A DNA stretch of 48,918 nt from Opitutaceae bacterium (GTDB taxonomy: Bacteria > Verrucomicrobiota > Verrucomicrobiia > Opitutales > Opitutaceae). Shown here piece by piece: positions 1 through 8,261 of this stretch. The stretch spans positions 1 through 48,918 of the forward strand of contig JADJTK010000039.1 of assembly GCA_016711225.1 (NCBI GenBank), given 5' to 3'. The notes beneath the pieces are model-generated. The model made no database searches and was not told where the DNA came from. It was given only the letters and a program-made list of their open reading frames with translations. The position numbers and the translations under genes were made by a program. Every line of letters starts with the position of its first letter. Within the stretch, counting starts at the first letter, position 1.

Positions 1-35
1 CGTCGTCACCGGCCCCTGAGCCGGTGCGCGGGCTT

Positions 36-142
36 GTTGTGGGAGGGTGCGTGCGCACGACTGCTGTTGTTCCAGTCGCGAGCAAACTCTCCCACAACCA
101 GCCAAACCCAGGCAACTGTGGGAGGGTGCTTGCACCCGACTC
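36..142. repeat. Cluster of three REP-like palindromic units
   Basis: Three copies of a short unit beginning TTGTGGGAG and ending CGACT lie here: forward at 36-62, inverted at about 72-98, forward at 117-142. The centre of each is a small self-complementary stretch such as GTGCGTGCGCAC. The layout of head-to-tail and inverted copies just downstream of trpF is typical of REP-type intergenic repeats. No transposase is visible in the window. Nothing else is recognised in 1-192. Confidence 0.7.
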
Positions 143-192
143 TCCGCAGCGGGCGAGGCTCCATCGGAGCCGGGAACAGCCTCCGATTGGGC

Positions 193-903
193 TCACCGGG
201 AGGTTCGCCCTCCAACGGACGACCGGACGCTCGCCATGCCGCACAGAAGGCACTCCCCGCCCTCGCTGCCGTCGAGTGCGGTGCGCAGCGCCGCGAGCTT
301 GGCCGTATCCTTCTTCCCCGGAGCTGACTCGACGCCACTGTTCACATCGATGCGTTGCGCCCCCGTGGCGGCCACCGCCTCGGCGACGTTCTCGGGCGTC
401 AGCCCTCCGGCCAGCACCCAGGCGCGCTCCGTATTCTTCTCGCGGTAACGACGAAATTTGGCCCAGTCACCCGTGTGCCCCGTGCCGCCGAAGCTGTCGG
501 ACCGGTAGGTGTCGAGCAGCCAGGTGTCCGCCAGCGGCAACAGCTCAGCAGCGAGCTCCACCTCCGGCGCGAGCTTCGGGGCCAGCCAGACGCGGGCTGC
601 CCCAAACCGGGCCGCCGCCGCCCGAGCCGACGCCGGATCGGCCGCCGGAAAATGAATCTGGAAATAGTCGAAGCCGGCCGCTTCCGCCGCCGCGAGGTCC
701 GCCTCGCTGGGCGCCACCATCACCGCTACCTTCGGCAACGCCGGCAATTGCGCGCGCAGGGCGGCGAACGCCGCTAGCGGCAAATACCGTGGAGACTTCG
801 GATACAGGATGAACCCGAGAAAATCCGCGCCGATGCCGGCCGCCGCCACGGCATCGGCCGCCGAGGTGAGACCGCAAACCTTGACGCGGATGCCGCCGAT
901 CAT
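193..903 (-). CDS. trpF: Phosphoribosylanthranilate isomerase (TrpF)
   Basis: Catalyses the Amadori rearrangement of N-(5-phosphoribosyl)anthranilate to CdRP in tryptophan synthesis (cytosolic TIM barrel). The 236-residue protein opens with the family signature VKVCGLT (catalytic Cys at residue 10). It carries the LLDT...GGTGHTGDW segment, whose Asp is the general acid, and ends with the phosphate-binding IDVNSGVESAPGKKD block. The last ~25 residues, after LAALRTAL, extend slightly past the usual end. The ATG start lies 3 nt after the stop of the upstream aminotransferase gene, so the two are very probably cotranscribed. No other trp gene is nearby, so trpF sits apart from trpB/trpA. The family assignment is firm. 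Confidence 0.95.
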   Translation of the reverse strand: MIGGIRVKVCGLTSAADAVAAAGIGADFLGFILYPKSPRYLPLAAFAALRAQLPALPKVAVMVAPSEADLAAAEAAGFDYFQIHFPAADPASARAAAARFGAARVWLAPKLAPEVELAAELLPLADTWLLDTYRSDSFGGTGHTGDWAKFRRYREKNTERAWVLAGGLTPENVAEAVAATGAQRIDVNSGVESAPGKKDTAKLAALRTALDGSEGGECLLCGMASVRSSVGGRTSR

Positions 904-906
904 GGC

Positions 907-2001
907 CTAGAAGCGGTTGATCGAGTCAATCACGTGGTCGACCTGCGCGTCGGTGAGCTCCGGGAAGATCGGCAGGCTCACGCAGGCTGCGCAGATCCGC
1001 TCCGCCTGCGGCATCGAGCCGGGGCGGTAGCCGAGCGCGGCGTAACAAGGCTGCAGATGCAGCGGCATCGGGTAGATCAGGTCGGTGCCGATCTCGGCCT
1101 TCGTCAGGTGCTCGCGCAGCGCCTCGCGCCGGGGATGCGTGACGGTGAACTGGTGGAACACCGCCTCGCCCCACTCCGGCACCTGCGGCACCGTGAGCTC
1201 GGCCAGCTTCAGCCCGGCCCGGTAGCGAGCCGCGATCTGGCGGCGCCGTGCGGTCCAGCCGGCGAGATGGCGCAGTTTGATGCTGAGCACATCGGCCTGC
1301 AGCCCTTCCATGCGGAAGTTGCCGCCGACAAAATCGTGGTAGTAGCGCCGCTCCGACCCATGCACCCGGAGAATGCGGACGCGTTTCAACACGTCCGCAT
1401 GCTTCGAGATCAATGCCCCACCCTCGCCGCAGCCGCCGAGGTTCTTGGTCGGATAAAAGCTGAAGGTGCCGGCATCGCCCAAAAGGCCCACGGGACGCCC
1501 ACGGTACTGGGCGAGGTGCGCCTGCGCGCAGTCCTCGATCACCTTCAACCCATGCTCGGCCGCGAGTGCGAGAATCTCGTCCATCGGCGCCGGCTGTCCG
1601 AAGAGGTGCACGACCACGATGGCCTTGGTCTTCGGCGTGAGCACCGCGCGGATCGTCGCCGCCGTCACGCAATAGTGCGCCGGGTCGATGTCGGCAAAAA
1701 CCGGACGTGCTCCGATGTAGGTCGCCGTCCAGGCGGACGCGATGAAGGTGAAGGCGGGCACCACGATGTCGTCCCCCGGCCCGAGCCCGAGCGCCTGCGC
1801 GGCGAGCTGGAGGGCGGTGGTGCCGTTGTCCAAACCGATCGAATCCGTCGCGCCGCAGGCCGCGGCGAAGGCCTTCTCAAACTCCTCCACATCGCGCCCG
1901 AGGCAGAAGCGGTTGCCATCGAGCGTGGAGGCCCAGGCGGCGAGAATCTCGGCGCGCAGGGGCTGATGCTGAAGCGTGAGGTCGAGGAACGGGACTTTCA
2001 T
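907..2001 (-). CDS. DegT/DnrJ/EryC1/StrS-family aminotransferase
   Basis: PLP enzyme of the sugar-aminotransferase family (364 aa, normal length), which usually transfers an amino group to a keto-sugar nucleotide for surface polysaccharide or natural-product sugars. Visible family features are the N-terminal PFLDL, DNGTTALQLA, the VIEDCAQAHLA Asp region that contacts the PLP pyridine nitrogen, and FYPTKNLGGCGEGG, whose Lys forms the Schiff base. It is encoded between a membrane protein (59 nt upstream) and trpF (3 nt downstream), probably as one transcript. The exact sugar substrate cannot be read from the sequence. The neighbouring polytopic membrane protein would fit a role in glycan assembly, but this is inference. 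Confidence 0.92.
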   Translation of the reverse strand: MKVPFLDLTLQHQPLRAEILAAWASTLDGNRFCLGRDVEEFEKAFAAACGATDSIGLDNGTTALQLAAQALGLGPGDDIVVPAFTFIASAWTATYIGARPVFADIDPAHYCVTAATIRAVLTPKTKAIVVVHLFGQPAPMDEILALAAEHGLKVIEDCAQAHLAQYRGRPVGLLGDAGTFSFYPTKNLGGCGEGGALISKHADVLKRVRILRVHGSERRYYHDFVGGNFRMEGLQADVLSIKLRHLAGWTARRRQIAARYRAGLKLAELTVPQVPEWGEAVFHQFTVTHPRREALREHLTKAEIGTDLIYPMPLHLQPCYAALGYRPGSMPQAERICAACVSLPIFPELTDAQVDHVIDSINRF

Positions 2002-2060
2002 CGGTCCACGACTAATTCAGACCGAGCCCGCCGAATCCACGCCAAAGTCTGCGGCCAGGC

Positions 2061-3605
2061 CTACCTGTCCGTCGCGCCGCCCGAGTGCTGCGCCGCTTCG
2101 GCCTGTCCCGGGAGCTGCGCGCGCAACTCGATCCGCGGATTGAGCAGACATACCGAGAACAACCGCGCGTCGCTCCCTGGCCCTTCCCTCACCGCGGGAG
2201 AATCCGAGCGAAAGGTCAGCGTCACCCGCCCGTCATGCACCGGCAAGGGCGGCAGGAATACCGGTGACCAACTCGGGCCCACGCGTCCGCGCCAGAGCTC
2301 ACCCCCGGCCCACGAAATCACCAGTTCCCGCTCATCGAGCGCCCGCACTTTGGTGCGCAACAAAGCGTCCACCTCACGCCCGCCAGTCCAGAACTGCAGC
2401 TGCCACTCCGCCTTCGCCTCGGTCCATACCCAGTGGTCTTTGCCCAACCGCTCCGGGCCATAACATCCGGTATCCGTCCGCACTATCACTGCGGCCTGGG
2501 ACGTCCGCACCGCCACCATCTCCCGCTCATCCGGAATGGGCGTCAGCCCCTGCAACCCGCCGGCCACCGAAAGATTGAGCGCCAGCAGCCACCAGGAAGA
2601 ATAGCGGTTCCGCACCACCATCACATTGCAGGCGAGCAGCAACGGCAACAGCACCCGCAACGCCGCGGCCCCGATGCCTTCCCATACCGCCGGCCCCAGC
2701 ACCAACATGAGCACCACATAGCCGACACCAACCCGCCACCAGCGGTCCTCGGGGCGAAAATGAACCACGATGAAGACCGCCTGCACGGTCAGCCCCACCG
2801 TCGCCAGCAATGCCGACCAAGCCAGCCAGCCATGCTCTCCCGAACACGCACGAGCCCACTCCTCACGCCATTCCCCGATCACAGCGGTCCCCGGCCAGCC
2901 AAAGGCTCCCACGCCTCCGGCCCCGGCGGGGCCTACCTGCCAGCCAACATACAACAACCAGAACGCGAGCGGTGATATTGCGACTGCCAGCATCAGCCCG
3001 GTACGCAGCAACCGTCCCGGGGCCCGCTCCCACGCCCTGGAGACCAGCCCCCAGGCCCCCACCAACATGGTCTCGCGCGCCAACAGACAGGCGCCAAACC
3101 ACGCCAGGCCCGGCCGCTCCCGTCCCCGCTCCATCGCCACCATCGCCGCGACAAACAGCACCAGTCCTGGCAAATCCGTCAGCGAAAATCGGATGCTCAG
3201 CAACGTCCCGGAGGCAAACATCACCCCCGTCCACGCCGCGAGCCCTCGCCATTGATCGGCCCCCAACAACCGCCACAAGAGCACCGCCAGCCAGAACCAA
3301 CACCCGATATTGATCCACGTATACGCCTGCAGCGCCGCCCCGGGCCGACCGCCGCCGAGCATCCAGGCCACCGCGGGCACCAGGATGCGCCGCGCCCGGT
3401 ACGAGAGTGAGTCGATCGCAGTGCGCAGCTCCGGCGTGCGCAGCGACGGATCGCAGGCGAGTTGGGCGTAGTACTGGCCGTCGTAGCCGCCGATCGGGCT
3501 GAGCGCGATCGGCTGCCCGCGCAGCGCGGGCAGCAGCTTCGCCTCGTTGGCCGCATCCACCTGCAACAAGCCGGTGAATCGGTAGACCGGATGCCACAAC
3601 GCCAC
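2061..3605 (-). CDS. Polytopic membrane protein, possibly GT-C-like glycosyltransferase
   Basis: About 514 aa with roughly eight to ten hydrophobic segments in the first 350 residues and a soluble C-terminal beta-rich tail of ~160 residues. An early loop reads YDGQYYAQLACDP, a DGQxY-type loop seen in several bacterial membrane glycosyltransferase-like families. I do not recognise a specific family. The reported start is GTG. The same frame stays open upstream for about 25 codons that form an extra hydrophobic stretch (LVGLALVAGFVASL), then meets a TGA at 3681-3683. That TGA is preceded in frame by ATG GCG GCC, so the true gene may begin near 3695 with the TGA being an error or a mutation. It probably shares a transcript with the aminotransferase and trpF downstream. 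Confidence 0.75.
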   Translation of the reverse strand: MALWHPVYRFTGLLQVDAANEAKLLPALRGQPIALSPIGGYDGQYYAQLACDPSLRTPELRTAIDSLSYRARRILVPAVAWMLGGGRPGAALQAYTWINIGCWFWLAVLLWRLLGADQWRGLAAWTGVMFASGTLLSIRFSLTDLPGLVLFVAAMVAMERGRERPGLAWFGACLLARETMLVGAWGLVSRAWERAPGRLLRTGLMLAVAISPLAFWLLYVGWQVGPAGAGGVGAFGWPGTAVIGEWREEWARACSGEHGWLAWSALLATVGLTVQAVFIVVHFRPEDRWWRVGVGYVVLMLVLGPAVWEGIGAAALRVLLPLLLACNVMVVRNRYSSWWLLALNLSVAGGLQGLTPIPDEREMVAVRTSQAAVIVRTDTGCYGPERLGKDHWVWTEAKAEWQLQFWTGGREVDALLRTKVRALDERELVISWAGGELWRGRVGPSWSPVFLPPLPVHDGRVTLTFRSDSPAVREGPGSDARLFSVCLLNPRIELRAQLPGQAEAAQHSGGATDR

Positions 3606-3683
3606 CAGCGAGGCGACAAAACCCGCGACCAGGGCCAGCCCGACCAGCCGAAGCCAGTACTCGCGCCAGCCGTAGAGTCTTCA

Positions 3684-3982
3684 GGCCGCCATCGTCACGA
3701 CCACCCCTGCGCCCCCAGGCCATGGCCAACACCCCGCCCATCAACCCCCACCCTTCCCGGGCGCGCCTTGCGCAGCCGCTCTCCGTTTGCCGTCTCGGGT
3801 GTTCATCGCGCCCACTCAGCCACGACCCGTCGCCAAATTCCAAACAAATCGACGGCCTTCAGCCACCCTCGGCGGGCATGCGGCTGCGCCCCCAGTTCCC
3901 CGCAGGCCACGGCGCCGATATGGCCCATTCCGAAACCGGCCATTGACGCTCGTGCACTCGCCCTGACGCCATTTGGTGGACG
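3684..3982. other. Intergenic stretch, no gene recognised
   Basis: No convincing coding sequence is seen between the 5' extension of the membrane-protein gene and the palindrome at 3983. It should hold the promoter of the minus-strand membrane-protein operon, but I cannot point to a specific -10/-35. Confidence 0.4.
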
Positions 3983-4000
3983 TTCTGCCGTACGGCAGAA
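3983..4000. promoter_or_regulatory. Perfect 18-bp palindrome, possible operator
   Basis: The sequence TTCTGCCGTACGGCAGAA is exactly self-complementary over 18 bp with no spacer. It lacks a T-run and so is not an obvious terminator. It lies about 300 bp upstream of the minus-strand membrane-protein gene and just downstream of serC. A dimeric repressor site is possible; the protein is unknown. Confidence 0.35.
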
Positions 4001-4056
4001 ACCTCGATCGCGTTGGACCGCGCTAAGGGCAGCACGGTCTACCTCTGTAAGTCTGT

Positions 4057-4084
4057 TGGGCGAGGCTCAAGTGCCTCGCGCCCA
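4057..4084. repeat. REP-like imperfect hairpin
   Basis: TGGGCGAGGC pairs with GCCTCGCGCCCA across a 6-nt loop with a 2-nt bulge. The sequence style (GGGCGAGGC...GCCTCG) resembles the other short palindromic repeats scattered through the window. Confidence 0.5.
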
Positions 4085-4099
4085 CGCCCCCGCGAAAGC

Positions 4100-4133
4100 A
4101 AAACGCCCGTCGTTCCTCTCGGAACGGCGGGCG
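4100..4133 (-). terminator. Intrinsic terminator of serC
   Basis: Read on the minus strand, a 13-bp stem CGCCCGCCGTTCC / GGAACGACGGGCG (one G-T pair) closes a GAGA tetraloop and is followed by TTTT. It lies about 46 nt past the serC stop codon and fits a rho-independent terminator. Confidence 0.88.
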
Positions 4134-4179
4134 AGGGAAGCCTGCTCACGTCGCCGACTCTCGGCGTCGCTGCGAAGGC

Positions 4180-5298
4180 TCAGGCCTTCGTCACTTCGGC
4201 ATAGGCCCACTCGAGCCAAGGGAAGGCCTTTTCCAGGTCACTCGTCTCGATCGTGGCGCCGCACCAGAAACGCAGTCCCGGGGGTGCATCCTTGTAGGCG
4301 CCGCAGTCGTAGGCGACCTTCTCGGACTCGAGCAGCTTGACCATCTTCTTCACCTGCTCGGGCGTGGCATCGACAGTGAAACACACCGAGGTGTTGGAGC
4401 GCTGCTCGGGCTTGGCCGCGAGGAAATGGATCCACGAATGGGTGGCGACGAAACGCTCGAACGCAGCGAGGTTGGCCTCGCTGCGCTTGATCAGCGCCGG
4501 CAGACCGCCGATCGACTTCGCCCAGGCCAGCGCGTCGAGGTAGTCCTCGTTGGCGATCATCGAGGGGGTGTTGATCGTCGAGCCGTCGAAGATCTCCTCG
4601 AGCAACTCGAGGCCCTTGGTCAGGCGGAAAATCTTCGGGATCGGCCAGGTGGGCTTATAGCTGGTGAGCCGGGCCACCGCGCGGGGCGAAAGGATGAGCA
4701 TCCCGTGCGCGCCCTCGCCGCCGAGCACCTTCTGCCACGAGTAGGTCACGACATCGAGTTTGCTCCACGGCAGGTCCATCGCGAAAACGGCGCTGGTGGC
4801 GTCGCAGAAGGTGAGCCCTTGGCGGTCGGCGGGAATCCAGTCGGCGTCGGTGAGCTTCACGCCGCCGGTGGTGCCATTCCAGGTGAATACGCAGTCGCGC
4901 GCGCCGTCGTACTGCTTCATGTCCGGCAGCTGGCCGTAGGGGGCAGTGAATTCGCGCACATCGGGCAGTTTGAGCTGCTTGCGGATGTCGGTCAGCCAAC
5001 CCTCGCCGAACGACTCCCAGTGGAAGACATCGACACCGCGCGCACCGAGCATGGTCCACATTGCCATCTCGAAGGCGCCGGTATCGGAAGCCGGGACGAT
5101 ACCCACGCGGTAGTCGGCCGGCAGACCGAGCAACGCCTTGGTGTCGACAATGGCCTTCGTGAGCCGGGACTTCCCGAGGCTGGAGCGGTGCGAGCGACCG
5201 AGGATGTCGGTCGGCAACGCGCTCAGCGCATAGCCCGGGCGTTTGCTGCACGGACCCGAGGAGAAGTTGGGATTGGCCGGTTTGACGGTTGGCTTCAT
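4180..5298 (-). CDS. serC: Phosphoserine aminotransferase (SerC)
   Basis: Class-V PLP aminotransferase converting 3-phosphohydroxypyruvate plus glutamate to phosphoserine (serine synthesis), and able to act in pyridoxal phosphate synthesis. The protein of 372 aa starts MKPTVKPANPNFSSGPCSKRPGY. This matches the N-terminus of the SerC branch found in alphaproteobacteria and archaea rather than the E. coli type. The PLP lysine lies in SYSWQKVLGGEGAHG. FCDATSAVFAMD carries the cofactor-binding Asp. The reading frame continues ~89 codons further upstream, but those codons are low-complexity Arg-rich repeat DNA, so the ATG at 5298 is preferred. A strong terminator follows. A GAGAAC hexamer repeat lies in the presumed leader. 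Confidence 0.95.
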   Translation of the reverse strand: MKPTVKPANPNFSSGPCSKRPGYALSALPTDILGRSHRSSLGKSRLTKAIVDTKALLGLPADYRVGIVPASDTGAFEMAMWTMLGARGVDVFHWESFGEGWLTDIRKQLKLPDVREFTAPYGQLPDMKQYDGARDCVFTWNGTTGGVKLTDADWIPADRQGLTFCDATSAVFAMDLPWSKLDVVTYSWQKVLGGEGAHGMLILSPRAVARLTSYKPTWPIPKIFRLTKGLELLEEIFDGSTINTPSMIANEDYLDALAWAKSIGGLPALIKRSEANLAAFERFVATHSWIHFLAAKPEQRSNTSVCFTVDATPEQVKKMVKLLESEKVAYDCGAYKDAPPGLRFWCGATIETSDLEKAFPWLEWAYAEVTKA

Positions 5299-5414
5299 GG
5301 AGTCGAGGAGGAGGAGGTTTCGAGAGAAACGGAACATCCAGTTCAGACTTCGACCCGCCCGGGTGCAATCCCGGTTTACGGTTGGTCCCGTTTCCGCCCC
5401 GTCCCGCTCCTTCA

Positions 5415-5458
5415 TCGTTCTCGTTCTCATTCTCGTTCTCCTAATCGTTCTCGTTCTC
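5415..5458 (-). repeat. Hexanucleotide tandem repeat (GAGAAC) upstream of serC
   Basis: On the minus strand the leader of serC contains seven near-perfect GAGAAC/GAGAAT-type hexamers in about 44 nt, interrupted by GATTAG. On the plus strand it reads as TCGTTCTCGTTCTC. It lies 117-160 nt upstream of the chosen serC start and does not encode a plausible protein segment. Confidence 0.7.
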
Positions 5459-5470
5459 CGGGTGGCCCTT

Positions 5471-5504
5471 CCCGTAGCGAAGCTCGCAAGAGCTTTGTCC
5501 GGCG
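5471..5504. repeat. Dispersed palindromic repeat (CCCGTAGCGAAG family)
   Basis: CCCGTAGCGAAGCTCGCAAG then AGCTTTGTCCGGCG: the centre GAAGCTC/GAGCTTT is an inverted repeat. A second copy with compensating changes in the stem (GAAGGTC/GACCTTC) lies at 33140-33174. The stem changes while the flanks CCCGTAGC and GTCCGGCG stay fixed, so the structure seems to be conserved. Confidence 0.75.
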
Positions 5505-5581
5505 TTCGGATCTCGTCGGCTGCCCCCCGATTACCCTTCTTCGGCATTTCCCTCCGCTCCGCCACCTGCCATCACCACCGC

Positions 5582-6604
5582 ATGACCGACGCCGCCTCCT
5601 ACTCCGCCCAGCTCTCCGCCTCGCTCGCCGCCCGCTCCGGGCTGCTCACCGAGCCGCACGACGGCGTCGTCCGCCTCTTCAATGGCTTCCTCGAGGGCTG
5701 CCCCACCCTCGTCGCCGAGGTCTACGCCACCACCCTCGTGCTCCTCCAACCACGCTAACCCCGCCGCCGACGGCCTCGCCGCCCTTGAGGAGGCGCAGCA
5801 GTTCTACCTCGCCCAGTTGCCCTGGTTGCAGGCGGTGTTGGTGAAATCCCGGCACGCCGCCCCCGCCGATCCGCTGTTCAGCCGCCAGGGCCGCCTGGTC
5901 CACGGCACGCCCCCGCCCGCGAGGTCCGCGAACACGGCGTGCGCTACGCCCTCGACCTCACGCTCAACCAGGACACCAGTTTCTATCCCGACACCCGAAA
6001 CCTCCGGCACTGGGCGATCGACCAGCTCAAGGACCAGCGGGTCCTCAATACCTTCTCCTACACCGGTAGTCTCGGTGTGGCCGCCCTCGCCGGCGCGGCC
6101 CGCCGCGTGATCCAACTCGACCGCACCCGCTCCTTTCTCGATCTCGCCCGCGCCTCCCACGCCCTCAACGGCTTCACCACCGAGCCCGACGCGTTCTGGG
6201 GTGGCGACTTTTTCGCCGCTGTCTCCCGCCTCAAGCGCACCCACCAGCTCTTCGACTGCATCATTCTGGACCCGCCGTTCTTCTCCACCTCGGCGCAGGG
6301 CACCGTCAACCTCCTCTCCGAGAGTGCACGGCTGATCAACAAGGTCCGCCCCCTGCTCGCCGACGGCGGCCGATTGGTGGCCGTCAACAACGCCCTTTTC
6401 CTGCCCGGCGCCGACTACCTGCACACCCTCGAGGAGCTTTGCGCCGACGGCTATCTCTCCGTCGAGGAACTGTTGCCGATCCCTGACGACTGCATCGGAT
6501 ACCCCAGTACACGGCTGCGTCCGCTCCCAGTCGATCCGGCTCCCTTCAATCACGCCACCAAGATCGCCATCCTGCGGGTGAAGCGGAAGCCGAAGGCTGG
6601 CTAG
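5582..6604 (+). CDS. RlmI-like SAM-dependent methyltransferase (two frameshifts)
   Basis: Class-I SAM methyltransferase resembling COG1092 (23S rRNA m5C methyltransferase family). The downstream portion (from about 5915) has all core elements: the SAM-binding LNTFSYTGSLGVAALAGAA, an acidic residue ending beta-2 (VIQLDRT), and the catalytic-type IILDPPFFS motif. The N-terminus begins MTDAASYSAQLSASLAARSG at 5582. Continuity needs a frame change near 5745 and a second near 5915. The net shift is zero (1023 nt, 341 codons), so the pair is compensating. The middle part (LAQLPWLQAVLVKSRHA) is clearly coding. I read it as one intact gene with two sequencing indels, though a recent pseudogene is possible. 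It stands alone, just upstream of tRNA-Ser. Confidence 0.75.
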
Positions 6605-6615
6605 AGAGGTCCTAC

Positions 6616-6746
6616 ACCCGAGCCGTAGGGGCGTCATACCAGTGGAAGATGGCCGCAGGTCATTGGCCGAAGCGGGGCGCCGCCGGCGTCACGTACCGCC
6701 GCCGCGCCTGTAGGCCGCCGCGCCGAGGCGGCCCGCCCGTCCTACG
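6616..6746. repeat. Palindromic repeat cluster in the 6605-6939 gap
   Basis: The gap between the methyltransferase and tRNA-Ser holds fragments of the GTAGGGGCG family: AGCCGTAGGGGCGTCA near 6620 and a larger inverted repeat at about 6708-6746 (CTGTAGGCCGCCGCGCCG with AGGCGGCCCGCCCGTCCTAC). No gene is recognised in this gap. Confidence 0.5.
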
Positions 6747-6939
6747 GTCACGCCGGAATGCCCATCCGCGGGCATCCCGGTCTACCCGAAGGGTCGGAAT
6801 CACGAACTTCCCTCCCCCGCCGGCGGCAAAGAGCATGGCGGATCCGCAAATTCAGGTGCCCGGATGAGAGTCTCCGCATTCTTAAAACTTTCGGCTTTCG
6901 TTTTGGCGGAGCATTGCCCAACTTTCCGCCCTCGCACCC

Positions 6940-7027
<88 letters not shown>

Positions 7028-7276
7028 CTTTCCGTTTCCAGCGCGCCATGACGCGCAGCCCGCCGGTGGATGACCTCCCTCGGTCCGGGACCCGCAGGCG
7101 CTTGAACGTCATCTGAAATCCGACTCGAATCGCGATTTCGCGTGTCGCCGCTCCCAATTCACGCGCCCTCGCGCTTCCCACGTTCTGCTTGAGCGGCAGG
7201 AATTCGTTCCTACGCTCGCGGGAACTTGAGTCAGCGACCCACAGCATGCGCGCGGGATGGATCCACAGAGTTCCGA

Positions 7277-8261
7277 ATGTCCGGCGACGTGCCGGCCTTC
7301 CTCGCCTCTCTGAACCGGTTCCCCCGGCTCCGGCTCGGGGTGTTCCCCACCCCCGTGCGGCAACTGACCTTGGACAACGGACACCGCTTCTGGGTCAAGG
7401 ACGACAGCGGCTGTTCGGGCATCTACGGGGGCAACAAGGTGCGGAAGTTGGAGTATCTGCTCGCCGGAGCGAGGCATCAGGGGAAAGAGACGCTCATCGT
7501 CCACGGCGACGTCGAATCTCACACCGTCCAGGCCTGCGGCCTCCTCGGCCGGAGAGAAGGCTTCGCCGTCCATGCGGTGGTATTCCCGTACCGCGGGCAA
7601 ACCTTCGCGGTGCCCGAACTGCCGCGACTCGCCGAGGCCGGGGTACGCGTCCACCGGCGCCATTCCATGCTCTCAGCCATCCTCCACGCCCACTGGCTGG
7701 GCTGGCGCACCGGGGGTCTCGTCATCCCGCTCGGAGCATCGACTCCACTGGCGACACTGGGACATGTCCAGGCAGCGCTGGAGCTGAGGGATCAGGTGCG
7801 CGAGGGGATGCAGCCGGAGCCGCGTCGGATCTTTCTCCCGTTTGCGACGGGGCTCGGTAGCCGGCCTGCTCATCGGCCTCGCTCTGGCCGGCACGCACAC
7901 CCGGATTGTCGCCGTACGCACCGTACAAGGCCTCATTGCCAGTCGCCGAAACCTGGAGCGCTTGGTGCAGCGTACCCTGACTCTGCTCGGACTCGGACAC
8001 GCTGAATTCAGTCGCTGCATGCAACGGCTTGAGTTGATCGATGACAGCCACCTCGGGCACGGTTTCCGGGACATCCCCGCAGCGACGACTGCCGCGCTCG
8101 CCGTGGCGGCCGGACACGGCCTCCGCCTCGAGCCGGTATTCAGCGGAAAAGCCTTCGCCTCCCTGTTGCAGGCGCTCCCCGGAGCGGCGGACGGCGAGTT
8201 GCTGTTTTGGAACACGCACGACCACCGGCCCAATCAAACCTCCGAGGGAGCCGCGCGATGA
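7277..8261 (+). CDS. PLP fold-II enzyme, D-cysteine desulfhydrase/ACC deaminase-like (frameshift)
   Basis: First gene of the 7.3-21.3 kb cluster. PLP-dependent fold-type II protein of about 327 aa, the normal size for the D-cysteine desulfhydrase / ACC deaminase / L-cysteate sulfo-lyase family. The PLP lysine is Lys54 in GGNKVRKLEYLL. The segment that is usually SNHxRQ reads ESHTVQ here (Ser81), so the substrate may not be D-cysteine. A frame change at about 7846-7856 (FATG then SVAGLLIGLA) falls in a GGGG run. The length is 3n+1, so a single extra G repairs the glycine-rich phosphate loop. The start at 7277 is chosen because PAFLASLNRFPR begins the family homology; an in-frame ATG at 7226 is an alternative. 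The stop overlaps the next ATG as ATGA. Confidence 0.82.

Noticed and set aside
934..2463. Long plus-strand open frame opposite the DegT aminotransferase
   Set aside because: It is antisense to a gene with clear family motifs, has arginine-rich composition typical of GC-rich shadow frames, and no recognisable motif.
3681..3683. Selenocysteine reading of the in-frame TGA
   Set aside because: No SECIS-like hairpin is evident behind it and the position (codon 4) has no functional rationale; a sequence error or alternative start is simpler.
5582..5758. Separate small protein at the start of the methyltransferase
   Set aside because: Its residues continue naturally into the next frame of the same methyltransferase, and the two shifts compensate exactly.
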